38,338 nucleotides of DNA from Paenibacillus ihuae (lineage in GTDB: Bacteria; Bacillota; Bacilli; Paenibacillales; Paenibacillaceae): positions 149,216 to 187,553 of the forward strand of contig NZ_LN831204.1 of NCBI RefSeq assembly GCF_001368795.1, in the 5' to 3' direction. Position numbers and translations under genes: made by a program. This document shows positions 8,823-17,133 of the stretch, in pieces; position 1 is the stretch's first letter, and every line of letters begins with the position of its first letter. Under the pieces are notes generated by a model. The model made no database searches, was not told the DNA's origin, and was given only the letters and a program-made list of their open reading frames with translations.

Positions 8823-9872
8823 TTAATGATAATCCAACTTCGGCTTTGCCAGGATCGTTGAGATTAGAAAAGATATAAACAAACTACTGACAATGATGGC
8901 AAAGAAGGTCAACCCCGTCGTCGTTTGAAATTGTAATTTTAAATAGATCTTCGGTGTTAAAAGATAAATAAAAGTACCTACCGATAACACGAGAACTAAT
9001 ATATTTCCGAATAAGCCTAGTTGAATTGCGTCCCGGTTATTGGACTTCACCTCTAGAATTGTTCCTCTCTGCTGCTCCATCATCTGAGTTAATTCCAGAA
9101 GCGCAGAAGGAAGTTGGCGGTTACTCTCACGCTCAGCATAGATTAGGTTAGAGACAAATATATTACCGAATGTTGTATTAATGGTAGAGGAAAAGCGCAT
9201 GGCACCTTGATTTAGTTCCTCCACATCTGCATACCCCGCAAAAACTTCAGCCATTAATAATAAAGGTCTCTTCAAAACGTTATCATTGCTTACGAAGTCC
9301 GCAGTCTTGGTTAAGGCAGCACTTACATTGAGATAACCAAATTTGGCGTAAATCTTTATCACTTCTAATAGATCATAGCTCCCCTTATTTCGGCGTTGCG
9401 AAAAAGAATACCTTAATCGTAAGTAAGGGAGTAGACCTGCTATAAAGGATAAGAGTAACGAAAAGCGCCACATCGATTGGATAGGAAGAATACCTACGGC
9501 TGTATCTTCTAGCAATAGTGAATCTCCGGCAGATAATTGAACTGGAAGTTCGCGTATAGTCATAAGTACAATTAGTAATACCGAAATGAACACAAAGCAG
9601 GTACTCAGATAAAACCGTCTCACACTTGCTCCCGATTGATAATTGTTCTTCGTTAAATACAACATATTGTCCAGGTGACGATTCAGTAAAAATGATTGCT
9701 TTCCTCTTATTTTCTCCCGTTTTTTTCCGACCAGCCTTGATTTTGCAGTTCTTCGATAATCAATCCTTTTACTTACAGACAGATAATAATTATCAAGTAT
9801 AGGAGTGATCATCAACCACATACCATACACAATAAGCATATGGAACAGTATCCGAACAAGAAATGTTACCAT
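8823..9872 (-). CDS. TadB-like type II secretion F-family membrane protein
   Basis: 349 aa with membrane segments near residues 5-27, 88-106, 130-150, 285-308 and 320-342. A cytoplasmic T2SSF-like helical domain lies at ~160-275 (SYDLLEVIKIYAKFGYLNVS and later LPSALLELTQMMEQQRGTIL). It begins 3 bp after the stop of the CpaF/TadA gene and precedes the TadC-like gene, the canonical gene order for a Flp/Tad pilus. It would form the inner-membrane platform with TadC. The N-terminal basic segment (SKRIDYRRTAKSRLVGKKRE) may contact the ATPase; that is inference. Confidence 0.78.
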   Translation of the reverse strand: MVTFLVRILFHMLIVYGMWLMITPILDNYYLSVSKRIDYRRTAKSRLVGKKREKIRGKQSFLLNRHLDNMLYLTKNNYQSGASVRRFYLSTCFVFISVLLIVLMTIRELPVQLSAGDSLLLEDTAVGILPIQSMWRFSLLLSFIAGLLPYLRLRYSFSQRRNKGSYDLLEVIKIYAKFGYLNVSAALTKTADFVSNDNVLKRPLLLMAEVFAGYADVEELNQGAMRFSSTINTTFGNIFVSNLIYAERESNRQLPSALLELTQMMEQQRGTILEVKSNNRDAIQLGLFGNILVLVLSVGTFIYLLTPKIYLKLQFQTTTGLTFFAIIVSSLFISFLISTILAKPKLDYH

Positions 9873-9875
9873 GTG

Positions 9876-11330
9876 TTAGGACCCTTCCCTTAGCACCATA
9901 CGAGATTTAATACTTTCTTTGATTGGATTTACCATCGGTTTTAGTAAAGATAGAATATCCAATTCATTTAAAAAAGTTTTCGTTGCTGCAGCATCTTTTC
10001 TTTCCATTCGCTCTAATATTCCATTCGATAACTTGTTGTGATAAGACCAGCTCCCCTTCTCATACCGCATGATGTCATGTGCATAGACAGTGTTGTCAGC
10101 TTCGTCGTAGTACACTTCAGAGATTCGAGTGAGACGCTTTTGACTTCCATCGCCGTCAGATTTGAGAATGAAGACCAATTCACAAGATTTTAGTGCAGAC
10201 ATCAAATGTCCTTTTAGACTGCCGCCTAATCTTGTGGATACTGCAAATGCCCCTTGATAAGGAATATCCTCCGCATCAATGGTGTGAAAGGTTCCGGTCA
10301 TGCCGTCATACCCCTTCTCACCGCTCCACAAGTAAAACTCCCATTCGTTATATCTCATTTCCGTCATATAAAGTATGTTCGGGTCATGACGCAATGACTC
10401 AACTCCAACTTCCATTAACTCCTCATTGGCAGCCTTTATCGGAATAATCCGATGCCCCTTAATTTGGTAAGGTAAAATGGATTCCGGGTGTTTTTCGATC
10501 ATGACCACGCCCATGCATGATGTAGCATTATTCAGTTGTTCGCCTACAATAGTATTGGCGAATGTGGTTTTACCCGATCCAACGGGTCCAGCGATAATCG
10601 TATTTCGATATGTTTGACTTAAAGCACGAATCATTGATATCGCTTCTGAAGGGATTGCTCCTGTGCCGGCTTGATCATCCAAACTTAAATATTCGACAAC
10701 TTGGCGCCGCATAGATATCGTTGTAAAACCATCCCACACTCTCGGAGGAACCCACAGCGCAAGACGAATATATCTTCCGGGCCATAGGGGGTCGTCCATT
10801 TTTAATTCAGCCGATGGATTGTCCCTGTTCAATTTCAAACTTGGATCCGAGGTCATAAGCTGTCGTCGTAATTGTTCAACGCGGTTGTCGGATGACATTT
10901 CATACGGGTACTGAACAAATCGTCCTTTATCATTGAAAAATATCTGCTTACCAATAATCTGCATCCCCGTGGAGTCAGCATATTTTTTATTTGTAAGCCA
11001 GTGATAGGCGGGACCAAACCCTTTCCACTCCTGAAAAAGCGCTTCGCGTACTTCCGTATACGCTGCAGGTAATTGACCGTTAAAGGGTTGTTTTCTGATG
11101 TGTTTTTCGATCTCGTTCATAAAATAATCGATGGCACCTGAGTAACCGATTAACGCTTGAAGATCATCATACCCATGACGAGAACTTTCTCTGTTTATTT
11201 CATTGCTCAAGGAAGTTTTCATATTCACCAAGTAGTTTTGAAAGTCTTCGTTTCCACTAGTGTTCTTCTGAAATATCCGTTCCTTAAGCCGAAACTTTCT
11301 TTCACTCTCATCGCTTACAACTCTATTCAT
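9876..11330 (-). CDS. CpaF/TadA-type pilus assembly (secretion) ATPase
   Basis: 484 aa. The C-terminal ATPase has Walker A GPVGSGKTT (248-256), a Walker B-like DPNILYMTEMR (~315-325, the usual GEMR box appearing as TEMR) and a His box GTFHT (345-349). All are diagnostic of the PilT/VirB11/CpaF secretion ATPase superfamily. The N-terminal ~190 residues carry the helical region seen in CpaF proteins. It hydrolyses ATP to power pilus extrusion through the TadB/TadC platform. It overlaps the upstream TadZ-like gene by ATGA and is followed 3 bp later by tadB. VirB11 is homologous, but the adjacent T2SSF pair supports a Tad role. Confidence 0.9.
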   Translation of the reverse strand: MNRVVSDESERKFRLKERIFQKNTSGNEDFQNYLVNMKTSLSNEINRESSRHGYDDLQALIGYSGAIDYFMNEIEKHIRKQPFNGQLPAAYTEVREALFQEWKGFGPAYHWLTNKKYADSTGMQIIGKQIFFNDKGRFVQYPYEMSSDNRVEQLRRQLMTSDPSLKLNRDNPSAELKMDDPLWPGRYIRLALWVPPRVWDGFTTISMRRQVVEYLSLDDQAGTGAIPSEAISMIRALSQTYRNTIIAGPVGSGKTTFANTIVGEQLNNATSCMGVVMIEKHPESILPYQIKGHRIIPIKAANEELMEVGVESLRHDPNILYMTEMRYNEWEFYLWSGEKGYDGMTGTFHTIDAEDIPYQGAFAVSTRLGGSLKGHLMSALKSCELVFILKSDGDGSQKRLTRISEVYYDEADNTVYAHDIMRYEKGSWSYHNKLSNGILERMERKDAAATKTFLNELDILSLLKPMVNPIKESIKSRMVLREGS

Positions 11331-12394
11331 GAGAACAGACCGCCTTTCTTCCTAATCTGTTCGTTTAATCCAACGGAAACCAAAAGCGCCTGGACTATTT
11401 CATCAACTGCCTGTAATTCTTTCTTTCCTAATGGCAGCGAATCAGGTAACCCCTCATAGTGAGGTATTTCTAAAATCACTTCGCTGCCCGTTTGGACGGC
11501 GAGATTTCGACTAGTTACAGCATCAGAGATATTATTACGGTTTATGATCAATTGAAAATCATAAGCTTGAAGATCCATGTGCTTAGCCAATTCCATAACA
11601 TCCAGTAGACGATGAGCGTGTTTTGGATGGGTGACTAAAAGACGAATTGCTGATCGCTGCATCCCTATGTACCATGCAGCACTTTCAGGAATGCTACCGA
11701 AATCGCAAAGGACCACATCAGCATGTTTTTGGCATTCTTCCAGCAAGTACTCGATCTCATCCTCGGTATAATCCTGAGCGGATAGAAAATCGAAGTTTCC
11801 CGGCAAATAGCTGTAACCATCCTGCTTTATGAATCCGTCAAAATCCTTTTCATATAACATTCTGCCAGTTATACGCGACCGCAGCCGATCCAAGCTTATA
11901 CTTGCAGAATCCAGGTATCCTGGATCATAAAGGTCCAATCCTAATAGGATGACTTTTTTATTCGTGGAGGCCATTCTTTTTGCAATTGTCTTTGCTATAC
12001 TCGTGCATCCTATTCCAGGTCCAGACCCGAAAAAACCAATGATACGACTAAGACGTACCACATCTTCTTCAAGTACATACTTCACTTTTTCGATGAATCC
12101 ATCAGTCGTCGTCCGGGGAGGTAAAAAGAAAATCCCGTGACTTTCGCAAATCAGATAGACAGATTCTAATTGTCTTAATTTTTTGGATTGGAACCAGTAG
12201 AGTAAAGACGCTTCCGGATAAGTTTTTCTAATCTCCGATAATTGGTTTGGTGAAACACGCTCTGCCGTAAATACAAATAGGCTGTCGCCTACTTGAGAAT
12301 TATCCGGAAGAATGCTTTGAGTAACGACCTCATAACCGGCATCCTTCAGGTGCTGGATGTTTATGTTATCTAATCCATACGTAAAAATTTTCAT
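11327..12394 (-). CDS. TadZ/CpaE-like P-loop ATPase
   Basis: 355 aa. The N-terminal ~110 residues form a receiver-like alpha/beta domain (MKIFTYGLDNINIQHLKDAG). It is followed by a MinD/ParA-type domain with the modified P-loop GSGPGIGCTSIAKTIA (123-138), in which the Lys expected before Ser/Thr is Cys. Family members CpaE/TadZ often carry such a modified P-loop. VILLGLDLYDPG (~149-160) and ADVVLCDFGSIPES (~228-241) match the switch and Walker B regions. TadZ proteins localise the Tad machinery in the cell. It lies 11 bp after the SAF gene with ribosome binding site AGGAGGATCATAC and overlaps tadA. It is the second such protein in this operon. Confidence 0.82.
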   Translation of the reverse strand: MKIFTYGLDNINIQHLKDAGYEVVTQSILPDNSQVGDSLFVFTAERVSPNQLSEIRKTYPEASLLYWFQSKKLRQLESVYLICESHGIFFLPPRTTTDGFIEKVKYVLEEDVVRLSRIIGFFGSGPGIGCTSIAKTIAKRMASTNKKVILLGLDLYDPGYLDSASISLDRLRSRITGRMLYEKDFDGFIKQDGYSYLPGNFDFLSAQDYTEDEIEYLLEECQKHADVVLCDFGSIPESAAWYIGMQRSAIRLLVTHPKHAHRLLDVMELAKHMDLQAYDFQLIINRNNISDAVTSRNLAVQTGSEVILEIPHYEGLPDSLPLGKKELQAVDEIVQALLVSVGLNEQIRKKGGLFS

Positions 12395-12405
12395 GTATGA
12401 TCCTC

Positions 12406-13131
12406 CTAATTAATACGTACTATCCACAGCTTGTAGCCAAGTTCAAGGTACCCCTTAAGCTCTAAGCCTTGCTCCACACTTAGAAGTAGTTCCGGCGTCG
12501 AAACCTTTCCAGTAGAAGTCACTCGATTCGTGGTTTTACCATCTTCAGTGTCACGAACATCGTTATTATCATCAGTTCTTACATAATTGACTGATATATC
12601 ACTTAAGAATGATTTCTTCTCAACTGCTTCGTTTTCTACTTGATCTTGTTCTACTCCGGTCACCACTGACTGAGCCTGCTGCTTTTTGCGTTGTTCTTCA
12701 GGATAAACCAAGTAAAGATCAACCTTATCTCTAGCTCGGAGTGACCCGTTTATTGCGTAGATATCTTCTTTACGAATTGGGAAGATACCCTCTCCTTCTT
12801 TGGGCTCTAAGTCATTTACATCAACTAAGGTTTCAGTAAGAATAACTCCATCACTAACACTTACATTAAGAATTTTTGATTCGATCTCAGTCAGATCACG
12901 AATTGCGTTAGCTGGAACATCCTTCGATTGAACAGAGTCCAGATATACGTCCTTAGATGTCAGAACATAATTTTTAGGTAAATAGCTATTCGCAGGTGCT
13001 TTTACCTTCACGACCTTTTGAGCAAGAACATAAGGTTTAACATATAGGTCATATCCAAGTAGACCACCGAAACCAACCAACAAGATTAATAAAGCAAAAA
13101 TGTAATTTTTCTTTACCGAAAACTTTAACAA
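12406..13131 (-). CDS. CpaB/RcpC-like SAF-domain pilus assembly protein
   Basis: 241 aa. TTG start at 13131 with AAGGAGG nine bases upstream. One N-terminal membrane helix (~11-28, YIFALLILLVGFGGLLGYDL) is followed by a SAF domain (~40-105: VKAPANSYLPKNYVLTSKDV, then VSDGVILTETLVD). This is the signature of CpaB/RcpC, which in Gram-negative systems interacts with the secretin. In this Gram-positive setting no secretin is present, and the protein may act in the cell wall space. The C-terminal half is charged, then ends in a short beta segment. It is preceded by the 526-aa TadZ-like gene (14-bp gap). Confidence 0.8.
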   Translation of the reverse strand: MLKFSVKKNYIFALLILLVGFGGLLGYDLYVKPYVLAQKVVKVKAPANSYLPKNYVLTSKDVYLDSVQSKDVPANAIRDLTEIESKILNVSVSDGVILTETLVDVNDLEPKEGEGIFPIRKEDIYAINGSLRARDKVDLYLVYPEEQRKKQQAQSVVTGVEQDQVENEAVEKKSFLSDISVNYVRTDDNNDVRDTEDGKTTNRVTSTGKVSTPELLLSVEQGLELKGYLELGYKLWIVRIN

Positions 13132-13145
13132 GATCGCAAGCCTCC

Positions 13146-14726
13146 TTAATCATTTACATGTCTCTTTTTGAAGAAAGTAAATTTGCGTTTTTTTTCTTTC
13201 ATTGGTAAAACAGGGTTCAATAAATTTGAAAGAACATCAGATATATCTCTGTTATTTTCAAATGGATTAGAGTTGAATGAATTCATCATAAAATTCAACT
13301 GCAGCTCTTTTCTTTCTTTTTTTGTGAAAATTCCGGTTAATTCTTCGAATCCCTTTGTGTCAGCAAGATTGACCATAATATTGCATGTCTTAGTCCAGGA
13401 GTTCACGAATAGACGATCTAAAAATTGAATTAAGGATTGGGTATCCCATAGTGCTGATCCCGAACTGATAAGGGTTAAATTTGCTCTTAAAAACTCCTTG
13501 AAATATGTCCCCTCTATTGATTGTTTATCCCCATGCACCACTATTTGTCCCAAGTCAACTACTACATATTTGTATCCTGCATTTAAAATTCTTATATAGT
13601 TTTCAAAATCAGAATTCGGAAAAAAATCCACACCAGAAACATGAAATCCTCTATCTAATTTCTTTGCTTCTTTATTCGTAGAGTTCCAATATTTAAATAC
13701 TGAAGGATTTATGGACTGATTTAATAATTCAACACATGCGACTTCATGATTTTCGGAAGCTATGTAGCTTGCAATTTGAATGGCATTATAAGTTGTTCCA
13801 GATCTACGATCTGTTCCTGCAACAGCTATTACTACATTTCCGATTATTCGATCTTGCAATAGAATCCGATCTTTATAAACGACCTGCTTTCCCTGTGAAC
13901 CGAATCCGGGAATTTTCGGGAGAGGTACGCCCATTTTTCTTGGGGATTTTCTATTCGGAAGGTGATCTAAATTCGTCGAGTCATTGATCTCGCCTTCCGA
14001 GGCATTTTCTAAACTGCTCTCTATGTCTGCCTTCTGATTCGAATGAGGAACTTCATCCTGTTGATCGAGCCTCTCTTGATTGGAGTCGGAATAAGGATAA
14101 TTAATAGGATCAGCATTAACCTGTTTGCTTCTATGCTCGTCGTTAAGATCCTTATCCGGTTCATCAAGTGTCTTTGAATTCGAGACGTTTTTTTCACATT
14201 CAATAAATTGATTTTCTGCCGTTGGGAGCTCCGGTTCCAATTTAGGCTGCTGAGTAGCCTGGTGAGAGGTCTCAGTTACCTGAACACTTGGATTTCCGAT
14301 TTCTGTTTCTTCATTTTGTTTTACTCCGTCAGTGTTACGAGCGTAGAGCTGCTGTATCGTATCGTGTTGGGCTATCCGCTTTTCAATTAACCCCTCTTCT
14401 AAATCTCTCCATGAAATACAAATGTTTTTCTCGTCTTTCAGCGTTTGGATTAAATCATCTTCATCTCGATAATGGATGAAGATAACCAAGGTATTAGAAT
14501 CTCGATTGATCGATCGACAAATCCCTAAGAAGGCTGTATCTGATTCGATTACTGTTTCAGTCACAACTAAAATATCAACATTCTCATTTTCTGTGGCTGC
14601 TGCCCATTGCGGAAAAAAGAAATCAAAGGATTCTAAAGTACGAGTAAATCGTCCAACGGTACTTAATTCCTCAGTGATCCATTCTTTGAAATCCGGGTCT
14701 TCAGATAATAGAAATAGCCTTTTCAT
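13146..14726 (-). CDS. TadZ-like protein: receiver-like domain, disordered linker, P-loop NTPase fold
   Basis: 526 aa, first gene of the tad operon (ribosome binding site GGAAGGAGGGGCAGTAA). Residues 1-125 form a receiver-like domain (MKRLFLLSEDPDFKEWITEE, then VDILVVTETVIES). Residues ~126-260 are a low-complexity acidic, Gln- and Asn-rich linker. From ~290 a ParA/MinD-like domain begins, with AVAGTDRRSGTTYNA (near 300) at the P-loop position and YKYVVVDLGQIVV at the Walker B position. The P-loop lacks the conserved Lys, so nucleotide hydrolysis is doubtful. Its job is probably positioning or regulating the pilus machine with the second TadZ-like protein. The upstream region carries the shared TATGTTAATTA element. 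Confidence 0.72.
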   Translation of the reverse strand: MKRLFLLSEDPDFKEWITEELSTVGRFTRTLESFDFFFPQWAAATENENVDILVVTETVIESDTAFLGICRSINRDSNTLVIFIHYRDEDDLIQTLKDEKNICISWRDLEEGLIEKRIAQHDTIQQLYARNTDGVKQNEETEIGNPSVQVTETSHQATQQPKLEPELPTAENQFIECEKNVSNSKTLDEPDKDLNDEHRSKQVNADPINYPYSDSNQERLDQQDEVPHSNQKADIESSLENASEGEINDSTNLDHLPNRKSPRKMGVPLPKIPGFGSQGKQVVYKDRILLQDRIIGNVVIAVAGTDRRSGTTYNAIQIASYIASENHEVACVELLNQSINPSVFKYWNSTNKEAKKLDRGFHVSGVDFFPNSDFENYIRILNAGYKYVVVDLGQIVVHGDKQSIEGTYFKEFLRANLTLISSGSALWDTQSLIQFLDRLFVNSWTKTCNIMVNLADTKGFEELTGIFTKKERKELQLNFMMNSFNSNPFENNRDISDVLSNLLNPVLPMKEKKRKFTFFKKRHVND

Positions 14727-14779
14727 TTACTGCCCCTCCTTCCTGCCTATACCGGCGGTAATCGTTAATTCGATCTGTA

Positions 14780-14813
14780 TATTAATATACTAATTAACAT
14801 ACACGTATTTAGG
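14780..14813 (-). promoter_or_regulatory. Shared AT-rich element upstream of the tad operon
   Basis: Read on the minus strand: AAATACGTGTATGTTAATTA followed by GTATATTAATATAC; the core TATGTTAATTA is at 14791-14801. It is 27/34 identical to the element before the conjugation channel operon (30369-30402), and in both cases reads in the direction of transcription. It lies in the 82-bp gap between the TnpB-like stop and the first tad gene. I infer an operator or activator site. Confidence 0.65.
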
Positions 14814-15333
14814 TGCTGATTCCCTTAAAATCGATTGTTGTGATGTTCGATATTTCGGGAAGATCCACCTGAAGCAGCAGGTAATATTTTCCGTCCTGCA
14901 GGATCAAATCTGCTTGTCCGGTCACTCGTCTATCATAGGTTCCTAACCGATACCCTGCAACCTGGAAGGGAATTTCAATTCGTCCTCCAATAGTCGATAT
15001 CGAAATAAAATTCATCCATTTGAATGCAATTTGCCTTGTATCATAAACGACCGACGTTGTTTCCCCAAAAGTTAGTTTGGTTTTGGATCCCGCTTTGTAC
15101 CCCTCGACAACCTTGCCTATCGCTCGAACGACCATTTGCGATGGCAGCTCGTGTGTCTCTCTCACGAGGTTATAACATTCTTTGGATAGCTTGATCTTAT
15201 TTCGATGGGTTTTTGTCTGAAACCCTATCTCACTGATATAATTACACGCTTGGTTAAATCGTAGCATAACCTGGGTTAGTAATTCATGTTGTCGATCATT
15301 AGTGAGTAATTCTATTTTCATGGTATATAACAC
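14809..15333 (-). CDS. TnpB-like protein lacking the RuvC nuclease domain (174 aa)
   Basis: Matches the N-terminal half of IS605-type TnpB proteins: MLYTMKIELLTNDRQHELLT, RFNQACNYISEIGF, the helix LPSQMVVRAIGKVVEGYKAG, FGETTSVVYDTRQIAFKW, and GQADLILQDGKYYLLLQVDL. In full-length relatives (usually 350-420 aa) the text after that strand runs into the RuvC-I motif of the type GVDLG. Here it reads DFKGIST and stops, so the catalytic Asp, the remaining RuvC segments and the zinc ribbon are all missing. It has its own GTG start with GGGGAGGAG seven bases upstream and lies 22 bp after the Replic_Relax gene, so it looks like a maintained operon member and not random debris. It could be a decayed transposon gene or a domesticated nucleic-acid-binding protein. 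Confidence 0.78.
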   Translation of the reverse strand: MLYTMKIELLTNDRQHELLTQVMLRFNQACNYISEIGFQTKTHRNKIKLSKECYNLVRETHELPSQMVVRAIGKVVEGYKAGSKTKLTFGETTSVVYDTRQIAFKWMNFISISTIGGRIEIPFQVAGYRLGTYDRRVTGQADLILQDGKYYLLLQVDLPEISNITTIDFKGIST

Positions 15334-15355
15334 ACTTTGACTCCTCCCCTTCGTG

Positions 15356-16267
15356 TCATCCTAAATCATAATATGTCTTCTTTCCATTATTGAAGAAGAA
15401 AAAGCCTTTTGATAAATGTACTTTATCGTAAAGTAAATCCTTATCGGTGACATACCAGGTAAACTGTGCCGCACCTTCCTGTTCCGCTATTTTGCTCGCG
15501 AGTATTGCTTTGTCATCGGATGAAACTAATACAACAAGAGTTGCTTCCGGCTCAACGTTTTTGATATGCTCTTTGAAAAACCGAGCTTGAAAGCGAATTG
15601 TTTTTACCCATTTTTCATCTTCGCGATGACAGAGAAGATAAAACGGTAAGTCACGGCCTTTGGGATTTCGGAGAATATATTTCGCTGTCGGAATAACCTG
15701 TTCTTCTTTCCATTTCAGGGTCGGATGAAATTCAAAATACACCATATCAAATGCTTCACGCAGCTTGATGTAAAGTTCATTGGTTATAATGTACTTATAG
15801 CGGAATAACATGGTTGCCGGCTTTGCGTATCTTGGATCTCTGTGTCCCAAGAACATACCAAATTTAAACTTCAATATGTCAGCACCACTGTCACCTAGCT
15901 CGTATATGCTCGGTCTGTTTCGATCGGTGCCACCGGAATAACTTGTCCACTGAATGCGTCTTATAAGTCCTAGTTTTAGGAGACGATTTATTCTTTTCCT
16001 TACTGATAGGTCTCTATCTACTTCTGGAAAGAAAAGACGTTTTATTTGGTCAAGAACTACCCACCGATGAATGTACATAAACTTGGTTAACTCGATGTCT
16101 CGTTCGGTAATCCAATTCTTCTTGATCTTCTCCTCTATATAGTAGAAATCATTCGCGGGCAGTGGGCTAAGATTTGTAATAAAAGCATAGGGATCATCCC
16201 ACTGTGGCTTTTCCGGTAATACGGTATTCATCTGTGCTTTTATCAATGGGGATACAAAATGTTCCAA
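15356..16267 (-). CDS. Replic_Relax-family protein, winged helix plus degenerate nuclease-like domain
   Basis: 303 aa. Residues ~48-105 read as a winged helix (ERDIELTKFMYIHRWVVLDQ, then SVRKRINRLLKLGLIRRI), followed by an alpha/beta domain similar to replication-relaxation family proteins of Gram-positive plasmids. Compared with the 347-aa relative at 29113-30156, the PD-(D/E)XK-like residues are not kept: RPDA is replaced by IPTA, and the strand bearing Glu-Leu-Asp reads LPFYLLCHRED. It is therefore probably catalytically inactive and DNA-binding. It lies 17 bp downstream of the S1-domain gene and 22 bp before the TnpB-like gene in one operon. Role in plasmid replication or transfer is inferred from family and context. 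Confidence 0.7.
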   Translation of the reverse strand: MEHFVSPLIKAQMNTVLPEKPQWDDPYAFITNLSPLPANDFYYIEEKIKKNWITERDIELTKFMYIHRWVVLDQIKRLFFPEVDRDLSVRKRINRLLKLGLIRRIQWTSYSGGTDRNRPSIYELGDSGADILKFKFGMFLGHRDPRYAKPATMLFRYKYIITNELYIKLREAFDMVYFEFHPTLKWKEEQVIPTAKYILRNPKGRDLPFYLLCHREDEKWVKTIRFQARFFKEHIKNVEPEATLVVLVSSDDKAILASKIAEQEGAAQFTWYVTDKDLLYDKVHLSKGFFFFNNGKKTYYDLG

Positions 16268-16284
16268 TAGATCTCGTCCTTCCC

Positions 16285-17133
16285 TTAGGTGAGTTCATGA
16301 GGGAACGCGACGATCCTTGAGGCAATTCTACGACCCTTTGCATTAACATTCTTTATGCGAATCGTGCAAGTTTTCCCCTCAAGAATACCATCGCGCGGCA
16401 TTTTATTTGGAAACCATGCAAGGGCCTCAACGCCTGGCTCCAATTTCACAAATACCCCCACGTCTTGAACCACACTGGTTATACGACCAGCATAATAGTT
16501 TTCAACACCATACTTTTCATGTACACGATCCCAAGGATCTTCGAGCAATTCCTTTCTCGATATACGCACATGTTTCTTCTCGCGATCAATGTGAGTAATC
16601 TTAACTGTTATCTCTGTTCCTAGTGGTATTAGACTACGGCCGGATATGGTCCAATCATATTCGTAATCTTGAATAGGCATTACACAGATGACGCCTTTTA
16701 CTCGAACATAAAGTCGCTCATCCTCAAAACCTGAAACGTGACCCGTAACGACGTGATGCAAGTCAGCTGTGTCCCAAAATTCCTCCTGCAATTCTTCGTT
16801 AGCCTGGACACGAGATAAAAGGACAATTCCTTTCTCTTCATCAAACACTTTTACCTTCTCAGCATCTTTTCCGAGCTTAGTAACATCCAGTACCATGAAG
16901 TCGATTGTATGGTCAATAAATCCAACAAGAGACCGGTATTTGTGTTGATCGAATTGATCTTCAAAAATCAATCCTTTCAAACCGTTGTTCAATTTAATTA
17001 GCGCACATTGCATATTCTTTCCGAGTGGTGCGTGATTTTCTACTCCGATGACAACGCCTTGGTGAATTTGTTTACGACGCAGCGATGTTTTGTATTCCTG
17101 AATCGGGTTGGTTACTAATGCTTCATTCATCAT
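16285..17133 (-). CDS. Protein with S1-type RNA-binding repeats
   Basis: 282 aa with three OB/S1-like modules at roughly 18-95, 117-200 and 213-275. The second (VVTGHVSGFEDERLYVRVKG, ending VKITHIDREKKHVRISRKEL) and the third (YYAGRITSVVQDVGVFVKLE) match the S1 motif closely, including the phrase before it (EDPWDRVHEKYGVENYY), which resembles ribosomal protein S1. It would bind single-stranded RNA. The start ATG overlaps the stop of the 161-aa gene (ATGATGA), so they are coupled. Its presence in a plasmid operon with a TnpB-like protein and a Replic_Relax protein suggests a role in RNA handling or post-transcriptional control; that is inference. It is not the host rpsA, which is much longer. 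Confidence 0.8.
   Translation of the reverse strand: MMNEALVTNPIQEYKTSLRRKQIHQGVVIGVENHAPLGKNMQCALIKLNNGLKGLIFEDQFDQHKYRSLVGFIDHTIDFMVLDVTKLGKDAEKVKVFDEEKGIVLLSRVQANEELQEEFWDTADLHHVVTGHVSGFEDERLYVRVKGVICVMPIQDYEYDWTISGRSLIPLGTEITVKITHIDREKKHVRISRKELLEDPWDRVHEKYGVENYYAGRITSVVQDVGVFVKLEPGVEALAWFPNKMPRDGILEGKTCTIRIKNVNAKGRRIASRIVAFPHELT

Noticed and set aside
14809..15333. Complete IS605-type transposon
   Set aside because: No tnpA, no RuvC half and no recognisable ends; only a TnpB N-terminal region is present.
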